A stretch of 63,382 nucleotides of DNA from Planctomycetota bacterium (GTDB lineage Bacteria; Planctomycetota; JAJSAM01; JAJVHW01): NCBI GenBank assembly GCA_021414065.1, contig JAIOPE010000120.1:1-63382 (forward strand). The letters run 5' to 3'. The number at the start of each line of letters is the position of its first letter. The first letter of the stretch is position 1. This document shows, one piece after another, positions 51,132 through 59,144 of the stretch. The notes under the pieces are model-generated. The model was not told where the DNA came from and did no database searches. It saw nothing but the letters and a program-made list of their open reading frames with translations. The translations under genes and the position numbers were made by a program.

Positions 51132-51147
51132 CGCAATCCAGGTGCCA
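51132..51147 (-). promoter_or_regulatory. Sigma-54 (-24/-12) promoter of the TonB receptor gene
   Basis: On the minus strand TGGCACCTGGATTGCG (51147 down to 51132). The invariant GG and GC are exactly 10 bases apart and both halves match the TGGCAC-N5-TTGC consensus fully. Transcription would start near 51121, leaving a 17-base leader that includes the GGGAGG ribosome site. Confidence 0.8.
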
Positions 51148-51265
51148 CCAACGTCTCAACGGTGTGCCGGAGACTCCGGTCCCGAACGCCGCCGGATTGC
51201 GTGCCGCACGCGTGACTCTACGGGCGGGACCTCCGGCCGAGGGTGACGGGAGACGTTACGAAGAA

Positions 51266-51298
51266 GGGCCGCCCCGCGTGCTGCGCGCGAGACGGCCC
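51266..51298 (-). terminator. Imperfect hairpin at the end of the importer operon
   Basis: GGGCCGCCCCGCGTG and GCGCGAGACGGCCC pair over most of their length (51266-51298), about 20 bases downstream of the lipoprotein stop on the minus strand. Plausible terminator, no U-tract. Confidence 0.4.
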
Positions 51299-51318
51299 GG
51301 CCAGACGAAGGAGCGCGC

Positions 51319-52482
51319 TCAGCGAGCGCGGTGCGGGACGAGCACCGTGATCCGGTTCGAGTAGCCGCCGATCGCGATCTCGTCGGCGTCGTTCCCCGGA
51401 ACGAGGTCCGCCGCCTCGAGCGCGTGGCCGCGGCCCTGGTCGCGGTAGATCGTCGTGGCGTCCCACGCGCCGAGGCGCGGCGTCAGCACGCGGCAGAACT
51501 CGAAGAACCCGAACGTCGCGAGCGACGCAGTGCCGCCCGAAACGGGGAACTTGCCGAGTCCGGCGCCGCGCAGTCCGCTGTCCTTCGCCTCGTGGTGGAT
51601 CGCCTCGACCTTGAAGCCGTCGCCGTCCTTCGTCATGTGCAGGATGCGACCGAAGTAGCCGCTCAGGAACGCGCCGCCGTCGGCGTCGGCGGAGACGCGA
51701 GACAGGCCACCGTCCTCGACGTGGACCAGCTTCGCGTCGGCCGGGCGGTCGAGATCGACCACGAGCACGCGCCCGGTCTTCATCGCCACCATGGCGACGT
51801 GCGGCGCGGCGCCGTGCGCGTCGCGCAGCAGCGTGACATCCTTGATCTTCAAGACCTCGGGGTCGGCGGCGGGCGCATCGCGGTAGATCATCCGGTCCTG
51901 CCACGGGCCGGCCTTCGTGGTCGGTGTGAGCAGGTGCAACTCGCCGGCGTAGTTGGTGACGAGGAGGCGCATGGGGTCGCCCGGCTTCGTCGGCTTCACG
52001 GGCTCGATCGCGTGAACGTAGGCGTCGCCCGTGTAGATGCGCCGCACTTCGACCTCGGTCGCGCCGAAGACGATCTGCATCACGGCGCCGCCGGTGCCTT
52101 CGCGGCCGACGCCTCCGGCGTATCCGCCGACGTAGATCTCCTCGCCGGGGAACGACGGGTCCACGTCGCCGATGGCGACGCCGGTCAGTTCGGCGTGATG
52201 CCGGTAGATGACGTCGGACGTCGGCGTCTCTCCGTCGAACCGCACGCGGATGACGTTCCCCGCCTGGTCCACGCCGACGAGTTGCAGCTTCGGATCGCTG
52301 CGATCCGGCCGGCCGGCGCGGATGCGCTCCACCGCCGCATCGCCCTGCCACGCGATCGTGGCGTCCCAGCGAACGTCGCCGCCCGTCGCATCGGCGGTGG
52401 GCGAGTGCCCGGCCGACTTGCAGGCGCCGAGCGAGAGCACTGCGGCCATCGCCGCGAGAACGAACAGTGGACTACGCTTCAT
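51319..52482 (-). CDS. Lipoprotein, beta-propeller-like, last gene of the importer operon
   Basis: ATG 52482 overlaps the ATPase gene's stop (ATGA). The signal peptide ends LSLGAC, a good lipobox. The 387-residue mature part has repeated strands with conserved Gly/Asp (AIGDVDPSFPGEEIYVGGYA, MRLLVTNYAGELHLLTP, ADLVPGNDADEIAIGGYSNR) like an FG-GAP or YVTN-type propeller. Coupling to an ABC importer suggests an envelope-side accessory factor, perhaps a ligand-binding or maturation lipoprotein; inference only. Confidence 0.75.
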   Translation of the reverse strand: MKRSPLFVLAAMAAVLSLGACKSAGHSPTADATGGDVRWDATIAWQGDAAVERIRAGRPDRSDPKLQLVGVDQAGNVIRVRFDGETPTSDVIYRHHAELTGVAIGDVDPSFPGEEIYVGGYAGGVGREGTGGAVMQIVFGATEVEVRRIYTGDAYVHAIEPVKPTKPGDPMRLLVTNYAGELHLLTPTTKAGPWQDRMIYRDAPAADPEVLKIKDVTLLRDAHGAAPHVAMVAMKTGRVLVVDLDRPADAKLVHVEDGGLSRVSADADGGAFLSGYFGRILHMTKDGDGFKVEAIHHEAKDSGLRGAGLGKFPVSGGTASLATFGFFEFCRVLTPRLGAWDATTIYRDQGRGHALEAADLVPGNDADEIAIGGYSNRITVLVPHRAR

Positions 52483-53297
52483 GACGATCTCCCTTCAGAT
52501 GCAACGGGTTGAACGAGTGTGGATGCGGCGAGCGGAACGACCTGCAACGACCCCGTCGCGGGGCACCGTTGGATCGACGCTTCGACTCCGTAGGCGAGGC
52601 GCACGTTGGCCGCCGTGAGCACGTCTTCCGGCCGACCGGACGCGAGCACGCGGCCGCCGTGGAGCAACGCGATCGTGTCGCAGAAGCGCGCGGCCAGACC
52701 GAGGTCGTGCAGCACGATCACGGCGGCAGTGCCCCCGCGACGGGCGAACGAGCGCGCGAAGTTCATCACCTCGAGCTGATGCAGCAGGTCGAGTTGCTGA
52801 ACGGGCTCGTCGAAGAGGAGAACCTGCGGCTCCTGCGCCAGCGCCTGCGCGACGAGCACGCGGCGGAACTCGCCGCCGCTGATCTCGTCCACGGGGCGGT
52901 CCGCGAGCCCTTCGAGCCCCATCTCCGCGAGGCACCTGCGGACGACCGCGGCATCGCCCTCGGCGGGTCCACCGAGGAACCGCTCGCGCGCGTAGCGCCC
53001 CATGCCGACGAACTGCTCCACGTTCACGGGGAAGGTCGGGTTGCACACTTGCGGGACGACGCCGAGCAGGCGCGCGATCTCGCGGCGTGTGAGCTTCGAG
53101 AGTTCGCGTCCATCCACGAGTACCCGGCCGCTCCGCGCCTTCAGCACGCCGTACATCAGCTTCAGCAACGTGGACTTGCCTGCGCCGTTCGGTCCCACGA
53201 GCCCCACGAGCGAGCCCTCCGGAACGTCGATGGTCACGCCGTCGAGCACCGGCCTCGCGCCGTAGCCGAACACGATGTTCTCCGCGCGGAGCTTCAT
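52479..53297 (-). CDS. ABC importer ATPase (FepC/BtuD family)
   Basis: A 272-residue nucleotide-binding subunit. Walker A GPNGAGKST (35-43), Q-loop VVPQVCNP, ABC signature ISGGEFRRV (with Glu in place of the usual Gln), Walker B VLLFDEPV and the switch His in VLHDLGLAARF. Powers the type II importer formed with the FecCD permease. Overlaps both neighbours by 4 bases (ATGA). Confidence 0.93.
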   Translation of the reverse strand: MKLRAENIVFGYGARPVLDGVTIDVPEGSLVGLVGPNGAGKSTLLKLMYGVLKARSGRVLVDGRELSKLTRREIARLLGVVPQVCNPTFPVNVEQFVGMGRYARERFLGGPAEGDAAVVRRCLAEMGLEGLADRPVDEISGGEFRRVLVAQALAQEPQVLLFDEPVQQLDLLHQLEVMNFARSFARRGGTAAVIVLHDLGLAARFCDTIALLHGGRVLASGRPEDVLTAANVRLAYGVEASIQRCPATGSLQVVPLAASTLVQPVASEGRSS

Positions 53298-54313
53298 GCC
53301 TCACCGCTGCGCGACTGCATCGAGCGCACGATCAGGACGAAGCACGGCACGCCGATCACCGACGTGACCACGCCGAGCGGCAACTCGTTCGGCGGAGCGA
53401 TCGTCCGCGCCAGCGTGTCGGTGATGACCACGAGGATCGCGCCGAGGAACGCGCTCGCCGGAAGCAGCGCCGCGTGCGACTGGCCGACGATCCGCCGCGC
53501 CGCGTGCGGCACGACGAGCCCGACGAACGCGACCACGCCCGCGAGGCACACTGCGAGACTCGTCACCAGGCAGGCGATCAGGAGCACGATCGTCCCGGTG
53601 CGCGAGGTGTTCATGCCGAGTCGCTTCGCGTCGGTCTCGCCGAGCGCGAGGAGGTCGAGCGGGCGCGCGAAGAACATCGCCACGACGACGACCACGGCCG
53701 TCGCGGGGCCGATCACGGCGAGCGGGATCCACGTCACCTGCCACAGGCCGCCGGCGAGCATCAACGCCATGCGCGCGAGTTGGTTCTCGTCGCGCGAGAG
53801 GAACACGGTCAGGCCCGTGAGCGCGCCGAAGAAGAGGCTCATGTTGAGTCCCATCAGGACGACGGAGATCGCGGGCAGTCCGGCCCGCGTGCGAGCCAGG
53901 GCGAGAACGAGCAGCGCACAGCCGCACGCCGTTGCGAACGAGAGCGAGATCGACCCGATGTATCCGATCCCGAGGAACACGCCGAGCACCTTGCCGAACG
54001 CGGCCGCCTGCGCGGTGCCGATCACCGTGGGACTCGCGAGCGGGTTCCGGAGCAGCGCCTGGAGCATGCAACCCGCCGTGCCGAGGGCCGCTCCGACGCA
54101 GACCGCGCCGACTGCGCGCGGCATCCGCATGTCGAGGATGAGTGTGCGATTCATCGACGGGTCGCCGTCGCCCGGTACGAACATCCCGCCGACGATCCGC
54201 GCGACCTCGCCGAGCGGCACCGGCACGATCCCGACGGTGAGCGACGCCAGCGCCACGACGATCGTGAGCGCGAGCCCGACGGCGACCACGGCCGGAAACG
54301 AGGCGCGTCGCAT
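53294..54313 (-). CDS. ABC importer permease (FecCD/BtuC family)
   Basis: A 339-residue protein with about ten membrane helices (VVAVGLALTIVVALASLTVG, LLIACLVTSLAVCLAGVVAF). RMPRAVGAVCVGAALGTAGC, LLRNPLASPTVIG and FVGLVVPHAARRIVG are hallmark BtuC/FecD motifs, the last interacting with the ATPase. Moves a metal chelate or corrinoid across the inner membrane. Part of the 55315-51319 operon. Confidence 0.94.
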   Translation of the reverse strand: MRRASFPAVVAVGLALTIVVALASLTVGIVPVPLGEVARIVGGMFVPGDGDPSMNRTLILDMRMPRAVGAVCVGAALGTAGCMLQALLRNPLASPTVIGTAQAAAFGKVLGVFLGIGYIGSISLSFATACGCALLVLALARTRAGLPAISVVLMGLNMSLFFGALTGLTVFLSRDENQLARMALMLAGGLWQVTWIPLAVIGPATAVVVVVAMFFARPLDLLALGETDAKRLGMNTSRTGTIVLLIACLVTSLAVCLAGVVAFVGLVVPHAARRIVGQSHAALLPASAFLGAILVVITDTLARTIAPPNELPLGVVTSVIGVPCFVLIVRSMQSRSGEA

Positions 54314-54316
54314 CGA

Positions 54317-55315
54317 TCAGCGCGGCTTCCCGGGGGTTGCGAGCTCGGGGTGAATCCACGGGACGAAGAAGTCGGCGCATCCATCGACGCAGCGGGGCGT
54401 TCCGAGCGTCACGTACCGACGCTCCGTCGGCACTTGGTGGACGCGGCCGGTCTTCACCGCGGAGATGCGTTCCCAGCCGGGCCGGGCGCGCACGGCCTCG
54501 GGGCTCTCGGCGAACGCGCCGAGCAGGATCACTTCCGGGTCGGCGGCGAGGACGACCTCGGGACTCAGGTTGACGCTCGGCCGCTGGTCGTCGCCCGCGA
54601 TGTTCACCCCGCCCGCCAGCCGGATCATCGCGTCCACGATGCTTCCGCGGCCGACGGAGCGGCCGGCCCCGTTGTTCTCGTAGTAGACGCGGACCTTCGG
54701 GAGCGGCGCGACGCGTGCGCGGATCTCGCTCTCGACCTTCGACATGTGATCGAGGAGCGCGCGGCCCTTTTCGGGCATGCCGAGTTCCGCGGCGATCGCC
54801 TCGACGAACCCCGGAAGCGTCGCCATGTCCACCACGGGCGGCGACCAGAGCACGCGCAGCCCGCGACCGTCGAGCGCCTCCTTCAGGTCGGACTTGGCGA
54901 TCACGAGGTCCGGGTGCAGCGCGAGGATCGCCTCGACCTGCACGATGTTGACCTGACCGGGGTGGTCGTCGTTCCGGATGCGGACCTTGTTCTCCGTGCC
55001 GAGCGCAGGGCAGTCCTCTTCGATGGCGATCACGCGATCGAGTTCACCGAGGGCCGTGATGATGTCCACCGCGCCGCAGGTGAACGCGATGATCCGCTTG
55101 GGGGCAGACTCGGGCGTGACGCGCGGCGCCTGCGCTTGCGTCTCGGGCGGACGCACCACGGGGTCTCCGCAACCGCCGAGCACCGCAGCGACGGCAATGA
55201 TCGCGAGCATCCCCGCGACCGCGCTCGCCGTCAGGACTGCGACTGCGGTCGCCGCCGCGCGCACGATGTCGCGCGGCGGCGGGTCCTCCGAGACGTTGTG
55301 TGCGGTTCGCGGCAT
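54317..55315 (-). CDS. ABC importer substrate-binding lipoprotein (BtuF/FepB family)
   Basis: A 332-residue periplasmic-binding protein. A long hydrophobic N-terminus ends in AAVLGGCGD with C49 as the lipid anchor. RIIAFTCGAVDIITALGELD, VIAIEEDCPALG, PDLVIAKSDLK and VRVYYENNGAGRSVGRGSIV follow the type III (helical backbone) binding-protein pattern. A Cys in the FTCGAVD motif and two near the end (PRCVDGCADF) are uncommon. Substrate likely an iron-siderophore, heme or cobalamin. First gene of the operon behind a sigma-54 promoter. Confidence 0.92.
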   Translation of the reverse strand: MPRTAHNVSEDPPPRDIVRAAATAVAVLTASAVAGMLAIIAVAAVLGGCGDPVVRPPETQAQAPRVTPESAPKRIIAFTCGAVDIITALGELDRVIAIEEDCPALGTENKVRIRNDDHPGQVNIVQVEAILALHPDLVIAKSDLKEALDGRGLRVLWSPPVVDMATLPGFVEAIAAELGMPEKGRALLDHMSKVESEIRARVAPLPKVRVYYENNGAGRSVGRGSIVDAMIRLAGGVNIAGDDQRPSVNLSPEVVLAADPEVILLGAFAESPEAVRARPGWERISAVKTGRVHQVPTERRYVTLGTPRCVDGCADFFVPWIHPELATPGKPR

Positions 55316-55348
55316 CGCGCAGTGAGCTCCTCTCTGTGGATGGAGCAG

Positions 55349-55363
55349 CGCAACCCAGGTGCC
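55349..55363 (-). promoter_or_regulatory. Sigma-54 (-24/-12) promoter of the ABC importer operon
   Basis: On the minus strand GGCACCTGGGTTGCG (55363 down to 55349): GG and GC with 10 bases between. It differs from the receptor promoter at one base, and lies 34 bases before the start codon, leaving room for the AGAGGAG ribosome site. Confidence 0.75.
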
Positions 55364-55581
55364 GCGGCGCGCCGGGCGGCGATGGAGCGAACTGCGCTCG
55401 ACCGGCGCGGCCTCCGTGTTCCCTGGGGAACGCCCCGCCGCGTGCGACGACACGCCGGGCATCACCGAATCGTGACGCCCCGTGCGCCTCCGTACCGCGT
55501 GCGACACGCACTCGGAGCCCGCCGTGCCCCAGAGCCCGCATCGGCGTTGACTGATCGGTGTTTGCCGACTCGGCGATGCCC

Positions 55582-55597
55582 GGGCACGCCACTTGCC
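55582..55597 (+). promoter_or_regulatory. Weak sigma-54-like site before the TonB gene
   Basis: GGGCACGCCACTTGCC on the plus strand has GG and GC 10 bases apart. A start about 12 bases further would fall at 55608, only 2 bases before ATG 55610, so the GGGAG ribosome site would not be transcribed. Either a leaderless message or a chance match. Confidence 0.3.
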
Positions 55598-55609
55598 GTT
55601 GGGAGTTCG

Positions 55610-56536
55610 ATGAGCGAGAAGTCGTTTGAGACCCGGATCACGAGTGCAGTGCGTGAGAACGCACGCGCCGATGCGATCTGGTCTCGGGCGGCCGACTCGC
55701 TGCGGACCCGCGCGCGGCGCGTCGCGGCAACGATCTCCGCAACACCGGGCGCAACGCAGGCCGCCACGCCGCGTCCACCAGTTCGAGCGACGCGGGCGAC
55801 GTCTGCGACGCGGTCGAGTCGGTTTGTGGCGTGGTCGTTCGCGATCCACGTCGCCGTGTTCCTCGGGTTCGCGTCCTTCCGCGTCGCCGAGCACGTCGCC
55901 GAGCGGCCGGCGACCGTGCTCGCGACGCTCGACGCAGATGTCGAACTCGCGCCCGACCCGGTCGAGCCGCCGCCGATGGTTGACCTTCCGGATCGCCCCA
56001 CGGAAGCGATCGAGACGGACGATCCGCCGCCGCTCGAGCCGAACGTGGCGCCGGACGTCGAGTTCCCCGACGTGCGGTCGATCATCTCCGTCACCGACCG
56101 GTTGTCGTCGACGCCGCGCGTCGTGGGGCGCCGCCGCGCGGCCCGCGGAAGCGACTCCGGGGTCTCCGGAGGCGTCGGCGCCGGCGAACACGACGACACG
56201 CGCACGACGTCGATCGCGCCGCAACCGGCGGCCGTCGAGCCGCCGCCGCCGCCCGTCGAGCGCACGCCACTCCGGGTCGTCTCCGCCCCGGCGCCGACCT
56301 ACCCGGCGAGCGCGAGCGCGTCGCACGTCGAGGGAATCGTGATGCTCGAGGCGGACGTGCTGGAGGACGGCACGGTCGGCGAGGTCCGCATCCTCGAATC
56401 GTCGGGGTCGAAGGCACTCGACGACGCCGCGATCCGCGCCGTCCGCCGCTGGCGCTTCGAGCCGGAGCGCCTCGACGGCGTCGCCCTGCGCTCGACGGTC
56501 CGACTGCCCGCGATCAAGTTCCGCATCGAGCGCTGA
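55610..56536 (+). CDS. TonB-family energy transducer
   Basis: A 308-residue protein. Unusually, about 70 polar residues precede the single membrane segment (72-90, FVAWSFAIHVAVFLGFASF). A Pro/Glu/Asp-rich periplasmic spacer (DPVEPPPMVDLPDRPTEAIE) follows, then the TonB C-terminal domain: APAPTYPASASASHVEGIVM, GTVGEVRILESSGSKALDDA, AIRAVRRWRFEP. It transmits ion-gradient energy to the outer-membrane receptor. Divergent from the ABC operon, whose receptor is nearby; ExbB and ExbD are not in the window. Confidence 0.9.
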   Translation: MSEKSFETRITSAVRENARADAIWSRAADSLRTRARRVAATISATPGATQAATPRPPVRATRATSATRSSRFVAWSFAIHVAVFLGFASFRVAEHVAERPATVLATLDADVELAPDPVEPPPMVDLPDRPTEAIETDDPPPLEPNVAPDVEFPDVRSIISVTDRLSSTPRVVGRRRAARGSDSGVSGGVGAGEHDDTRTTSIAPQPAAVEPPPPPVERTPLRVVSAPAPTYPASASASHVEGIVMLEADVLEDGTVGEVRILESSGSKALDDAAIRAVRRWRFEPERLDGVALRSTVRLPAIKFRIER

Positions 56537-56575
56537 GCCGGACTCGCAGCCGCTTCGGGGTACGATCCCCGCCCC

Positions 56576-57391
56576 ATGGGAAGTGCTGATCGCGCGTACA
56601 TGAAGAACCGGTCGCTGCCCTCCGGGTGGCGTGACTGGAGTTGGACCGCGCGCGTGACGGCGTTCGCGGTGCTCGCGTTCATCGCCTTCCACGTCGCTCT
56701 GGACGTGTACGGACGCGGGTTCGCCGACTGGTACGTGCTCTCGCCCTGGACGATCGCAGCGCACCGGTGGTGGACGGTCGTCACGACGGCGTTCGCGCCG
56801 CAGCGCACCGGCGACGCGGCGATCACGATCGGCGCGTTCTGGCTCCTCGGCCGCACCGCCGAGCGCGACTTGCGGACGCGGAAGTTCCTCGTGTTGATCG
56901 TGCTCGCCACCGTCGTTGCCCACCTCGTGTTCCTTGCTGTGTGTGCGATCCAGGGCACCCAGGACTCCGCCCGCGGGCTCGGCGCAGCCGCAATGGCCGT
57001 CGCAGTGTTCGTTGCCGTGAAGGAGCCGCACGAGGTGCTTGTCGTGCTCGGCTTCTCGGTGCGCGTGCGCATCGTTGCGGGTGTGTACGTGGCGGTCGCG
57101 GTCGCCAGTTCGTTCGGGTGGATCGAACGCGTAGACGCTCGTTGGGTCGTCGAGGCGACGGGCGCTGCGATCGGTGCGGTCGCGGCCCGGTTCGACGTCG
57201 TCCCGGACATCGCCGCGGTGCGCAACCCGCTCGCCGGGATGCTGCGGCCGACGTCTCCGACGTCGCTCAGCGAGCGTGAGATCCGTGACCGCGTGGACGC
57301 ACTTCTCGAGAAGGTCGGCAGCCGGGGCATGGCATCGCTGACGCAGAAGGAGCGCGACTTCCTGAACGAGGCGTCGAAGCGCTACCGCTGA
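56576..57391 (+). CDS. Rhomboid-like membrane protein lacking the catalytic residues
   Basis: A 271-residue protein with about six membrane helices and the rhomboid outline: W-rich loop 1 (HRWWTVVTTAFAPQ), a hydrophobic helix 4 and C-terminal helices. The catalytic GxSG motif should occur where the sequence reads SARGLGAAAM, and the partner His of helix 6 where it reads VVEATGAAIGAV, so Ser and His are both missing. It is an inactive-type homologue. The C-terminus (LTQKERDFLNEASKRY) is a DUF6576-like tail seen on many bacterial rhomboids. Its role may be in binding membrane clients. Confidence 0.75.
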   Translation: MGSADRAYMKNRSLPSGWRDWSWTARVTAFAVLAFIAFHVALDVYGRGFADWYVLSPWTIAAHRWWTVVTTAFAPQRTGDAAITIGAFWLLGRTAERDLRTRKFLVLIVLATVVAHLVFLAVCAIQGTQDSARGLGAAAMAVAVFVAVKEPHEVLVVLGFSVRVRIVAGVYVAVAVASSFGWIERVDARWVVEATGAAIGAVAARFDVVPDIAAVRNPLAGMLRPTSPTSLSEREIRDRVDALLEKVGSRGMASLTQKERDFLNEASKRYR

Positions 57392-57969
57392 GCGAGTCTC
57401 GCGGACTTCCGGGCGCGTGCGGGCGCCGCGGCTCCTGCCTGGGACTGCGCCGCCCGGGCGGCGAGCACGATCTTCGCGCACGCCTCGGCGTCGGACAGCG
57501 CATCGTGGTGTCGCAGGGGAATGCTCAGTCGCTCGCAGACCATGTGCAACTTCGTCGGATAGATGCCGAGGGCGCTGCGCGCGAGCTTCACGGTGCACTC
57601 GAACCGCGTCCGCGGCGCGGCGATCCCCGCCTCCTCGCAGCACGCGCGGAGCACCGAACGATCGAACGACGCGTTGTGCGCAGCGATGAAGTCCACCCCG
57701 GCGACGAGCGGCCGAAGCGCGGTCCAGACGTCTCCGAACGTCGGCTCCCCCGCAACGTCGTTCCACGTGATGCCGTGGACCCACGTGTTCGGGAAGTCGC
57801 GCGACAGCGGCCGGATCAGCCGATGTTCCCTCGCGACGATGGCGCCGTTCTCGACGCGAACGACGCCGACCGAGCAGGCGCTGTTGCGGTACGAACTGGC
57901 GGTCTCGAAGTCGATCGCAGTGAAGCGAAGCGGCTCCGAAGGGGGCAGGGCGTCGGCGCGTCTCACCAT
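57382..57969 (-). CDS. DnaQ-like 3'-5' exonuclease (DEDDh)
   Basis: A 195-residue soluble nuclease. FTAIDFETASS (D20, E22), FIAAHNASFDRSVL (second Asp) and the final HHDALSDAEACA (catalytic His and Asp) give a full DEDDh set. It resembles the epsilon-subunit-like exonucleases that trim 3' ends of DNA or RNA; stand-alone copies of this kind have unclear targets. Ends with an Ala/Arg tail and overlaps the rhomboid-like gene's stop by 10 bases, tail to tail. Confidence 0.88.
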   Translation of the reverse strand: MVRRADALPPSEPLRFTAIDFETASSYRNSACSVGVVRVENGAIVAREHRLIRPLSRDFPNTWVHGITWNDVAGEPTFGDVWTALRPLVAGVDFIAAHNASFDRSVLRACCEEAGIAAPRTRFECTVKLARSALGIYPTKLHMVCERLSIPLRHHDALSDAEACAKIVLAARAAQSQAGAAAPARARKSARLAQR

Positions 57970-58067
57970 CGTGGGAGGCTACGCGCGACCGGGGACGGCC
58001 CCGGGCTCGGGACCGCGTCGGTTCCGTCGCCGTCACCTGTCGCCCGCTGCCATACCCTGGCGGTCGC

Positions 58068-59138
58068 ATGGCGCCCGACGACTTCCCTGCCGGCGGATAC
58101 CTCCTCGACTACGCGGTGTTCTGGCTGATCTGGGCGGCCGTCGTCGTGGCGACGGTCGTCTTCTTCCGAAAGCGTGGCCGACGGACGGGGCCGCGCCTGC
58201 TCTTCGTGGGAAACCTACTGGTGCTCCTCTCGCTGCTGTGGAGCGTGGTCCTCGCGGCCGAGACGTACCTTCGATTCGTGTACGACGCCACGGACTCGTA
58301 CGGCCTCACACTCACGAACTTCTCCTGGTTCAACCGCCACGTACGCGTCAACAGCGGGAAGTTCCGCGACGTCGAGTGGGACCAGGCGCAGAAGCCCGGC
58401 GTCGAGCGCGTCGCGTGCGTCGGCGACTCGTTCACGTTCGGATACGGCGTCCGCGACGCCGCGGACTGCTGGCCGCAGCGCCTCGGCACGATCCTGCGCG
58501 ACCGTGCCGGTGCGTCCGCCGCGCGGCCGGTGGAGGTGCGCAACTACGGCTTCGTGGGCCTGAGCACCGGCGACGAGCTTGCGATGACGCGGTACGCGCT
58601 CCAGGACGACAAGGCCGACCGGATCGTCCTCGGCTACTGCCTGAACGACATCGACGACCTCGCGCCGGCGAGTCGGCAGTTCGACCGCCAGGACACACCG
58701 CGGGTCCCGCTGATCGCGCCCACCTTCTCGTTCGTCGCCGACTTCCTGTGGTTCCGGCTCCGGCTTCGCGACGACCCTCGCATCCGCGGGTACTTCGACT
58801 GGGTGGTCGAGGAACACGCCGACCCGCGCATCATGGCCGCGCAGGCCGACCGATGTCGCCGCCTGCGCAACATCACCGGTGAGTTCGGGAGACGCCTCGA
58901 CGTCGTGGTCTTCCCGATGTTCGCTTCGTGGGGGCCGGGCTATGCGTTCGACGCGTGCCACGACCGGGTCGCAGCCGCGTGGAAGTCCGCGGGCGTGGAC
59001 GTCATCGACCTGCGCGATGCCTACCGCGGCATCCCGGGCAGCGAGCTCGTGGTGAGTCGCCTCGACTCACACCCGAACGAGCGCGCGCACGACATCGCGG
59101 CGCGCACGATCGCGGAACGGTTGTTCCCGCCGCGCTGA
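58068..59138 (+). CDS. Membrane-anchored SGNH-hydrolase-like protein
   Basis: A 356-residue protein with two N-terminal membrane segments (YAVFWLIWAAVVVATVVFF and LLFVGNLLVLLSLLWSVVLA) and an SGNH domain: VACVGDSFTFGYGV (S121), NYGFVGLSTGDE with Gly, YCLNDIDDL with Asn, and DSHPNERAHD with Asp/His. Known members deacetylate or deacylate glycans; AlgX/DHHW-like ones modify exopolysaccharide. Convergent with a second SGNH protein, separated by 6 bases. Confidence 0.85.
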   Translation: MAPDDFPAGGYLLDYAVFWLIWAAVVVATVVFFRKRGRRTGPRLLFVGNLLVLLSLLWSVVLAAETYLRFVYDATDSYGLTLTNFSWFNRHVRVNSGKFRDVEWDQAQKPGVERVACVGDSFTFGYGVRDAADCWPQRLGTILRDRAGASAARPVEVRNYGFVGLSTGDELAMTRYALQDDKADRIVLGYCLNDIDDLAPASRQFDRQDTPRVPLIAPTFSFVADFLWFRLRLRDDPRIRGYFDWVVEEHADPRIMAAQADRCRRLRNITGEFGRRLDVVVFPMFASWGPGYAFDACHDRVAAAWKSAGVDVIDLRDAYRGIPGSELVVSRLDSHPNERAHDIAARTIAERLFPPR

Positions 59139-59144
59139 TCCCGT

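Noticed and set aside
55349-55540. Possible cobalamin riboswitch on the minus strand ahead of the substrate-binding protein gene
   Set aside because: A stretch reading TCGGTGATGCCCGGCGTG and GTCGTCGCACGCGGC recalls part of the riboswitch core, but the conserved GCCACTG and the 3' B12 box are absent, and the sigma-54 promoter lies downstream of it, so it would not be transcribed.
55582-55597. Treating the sigma-54-like site before tonB as a firm promoter
   Set aside because: The predicted start would exclude the ribosome site; kept only as a weak feature.
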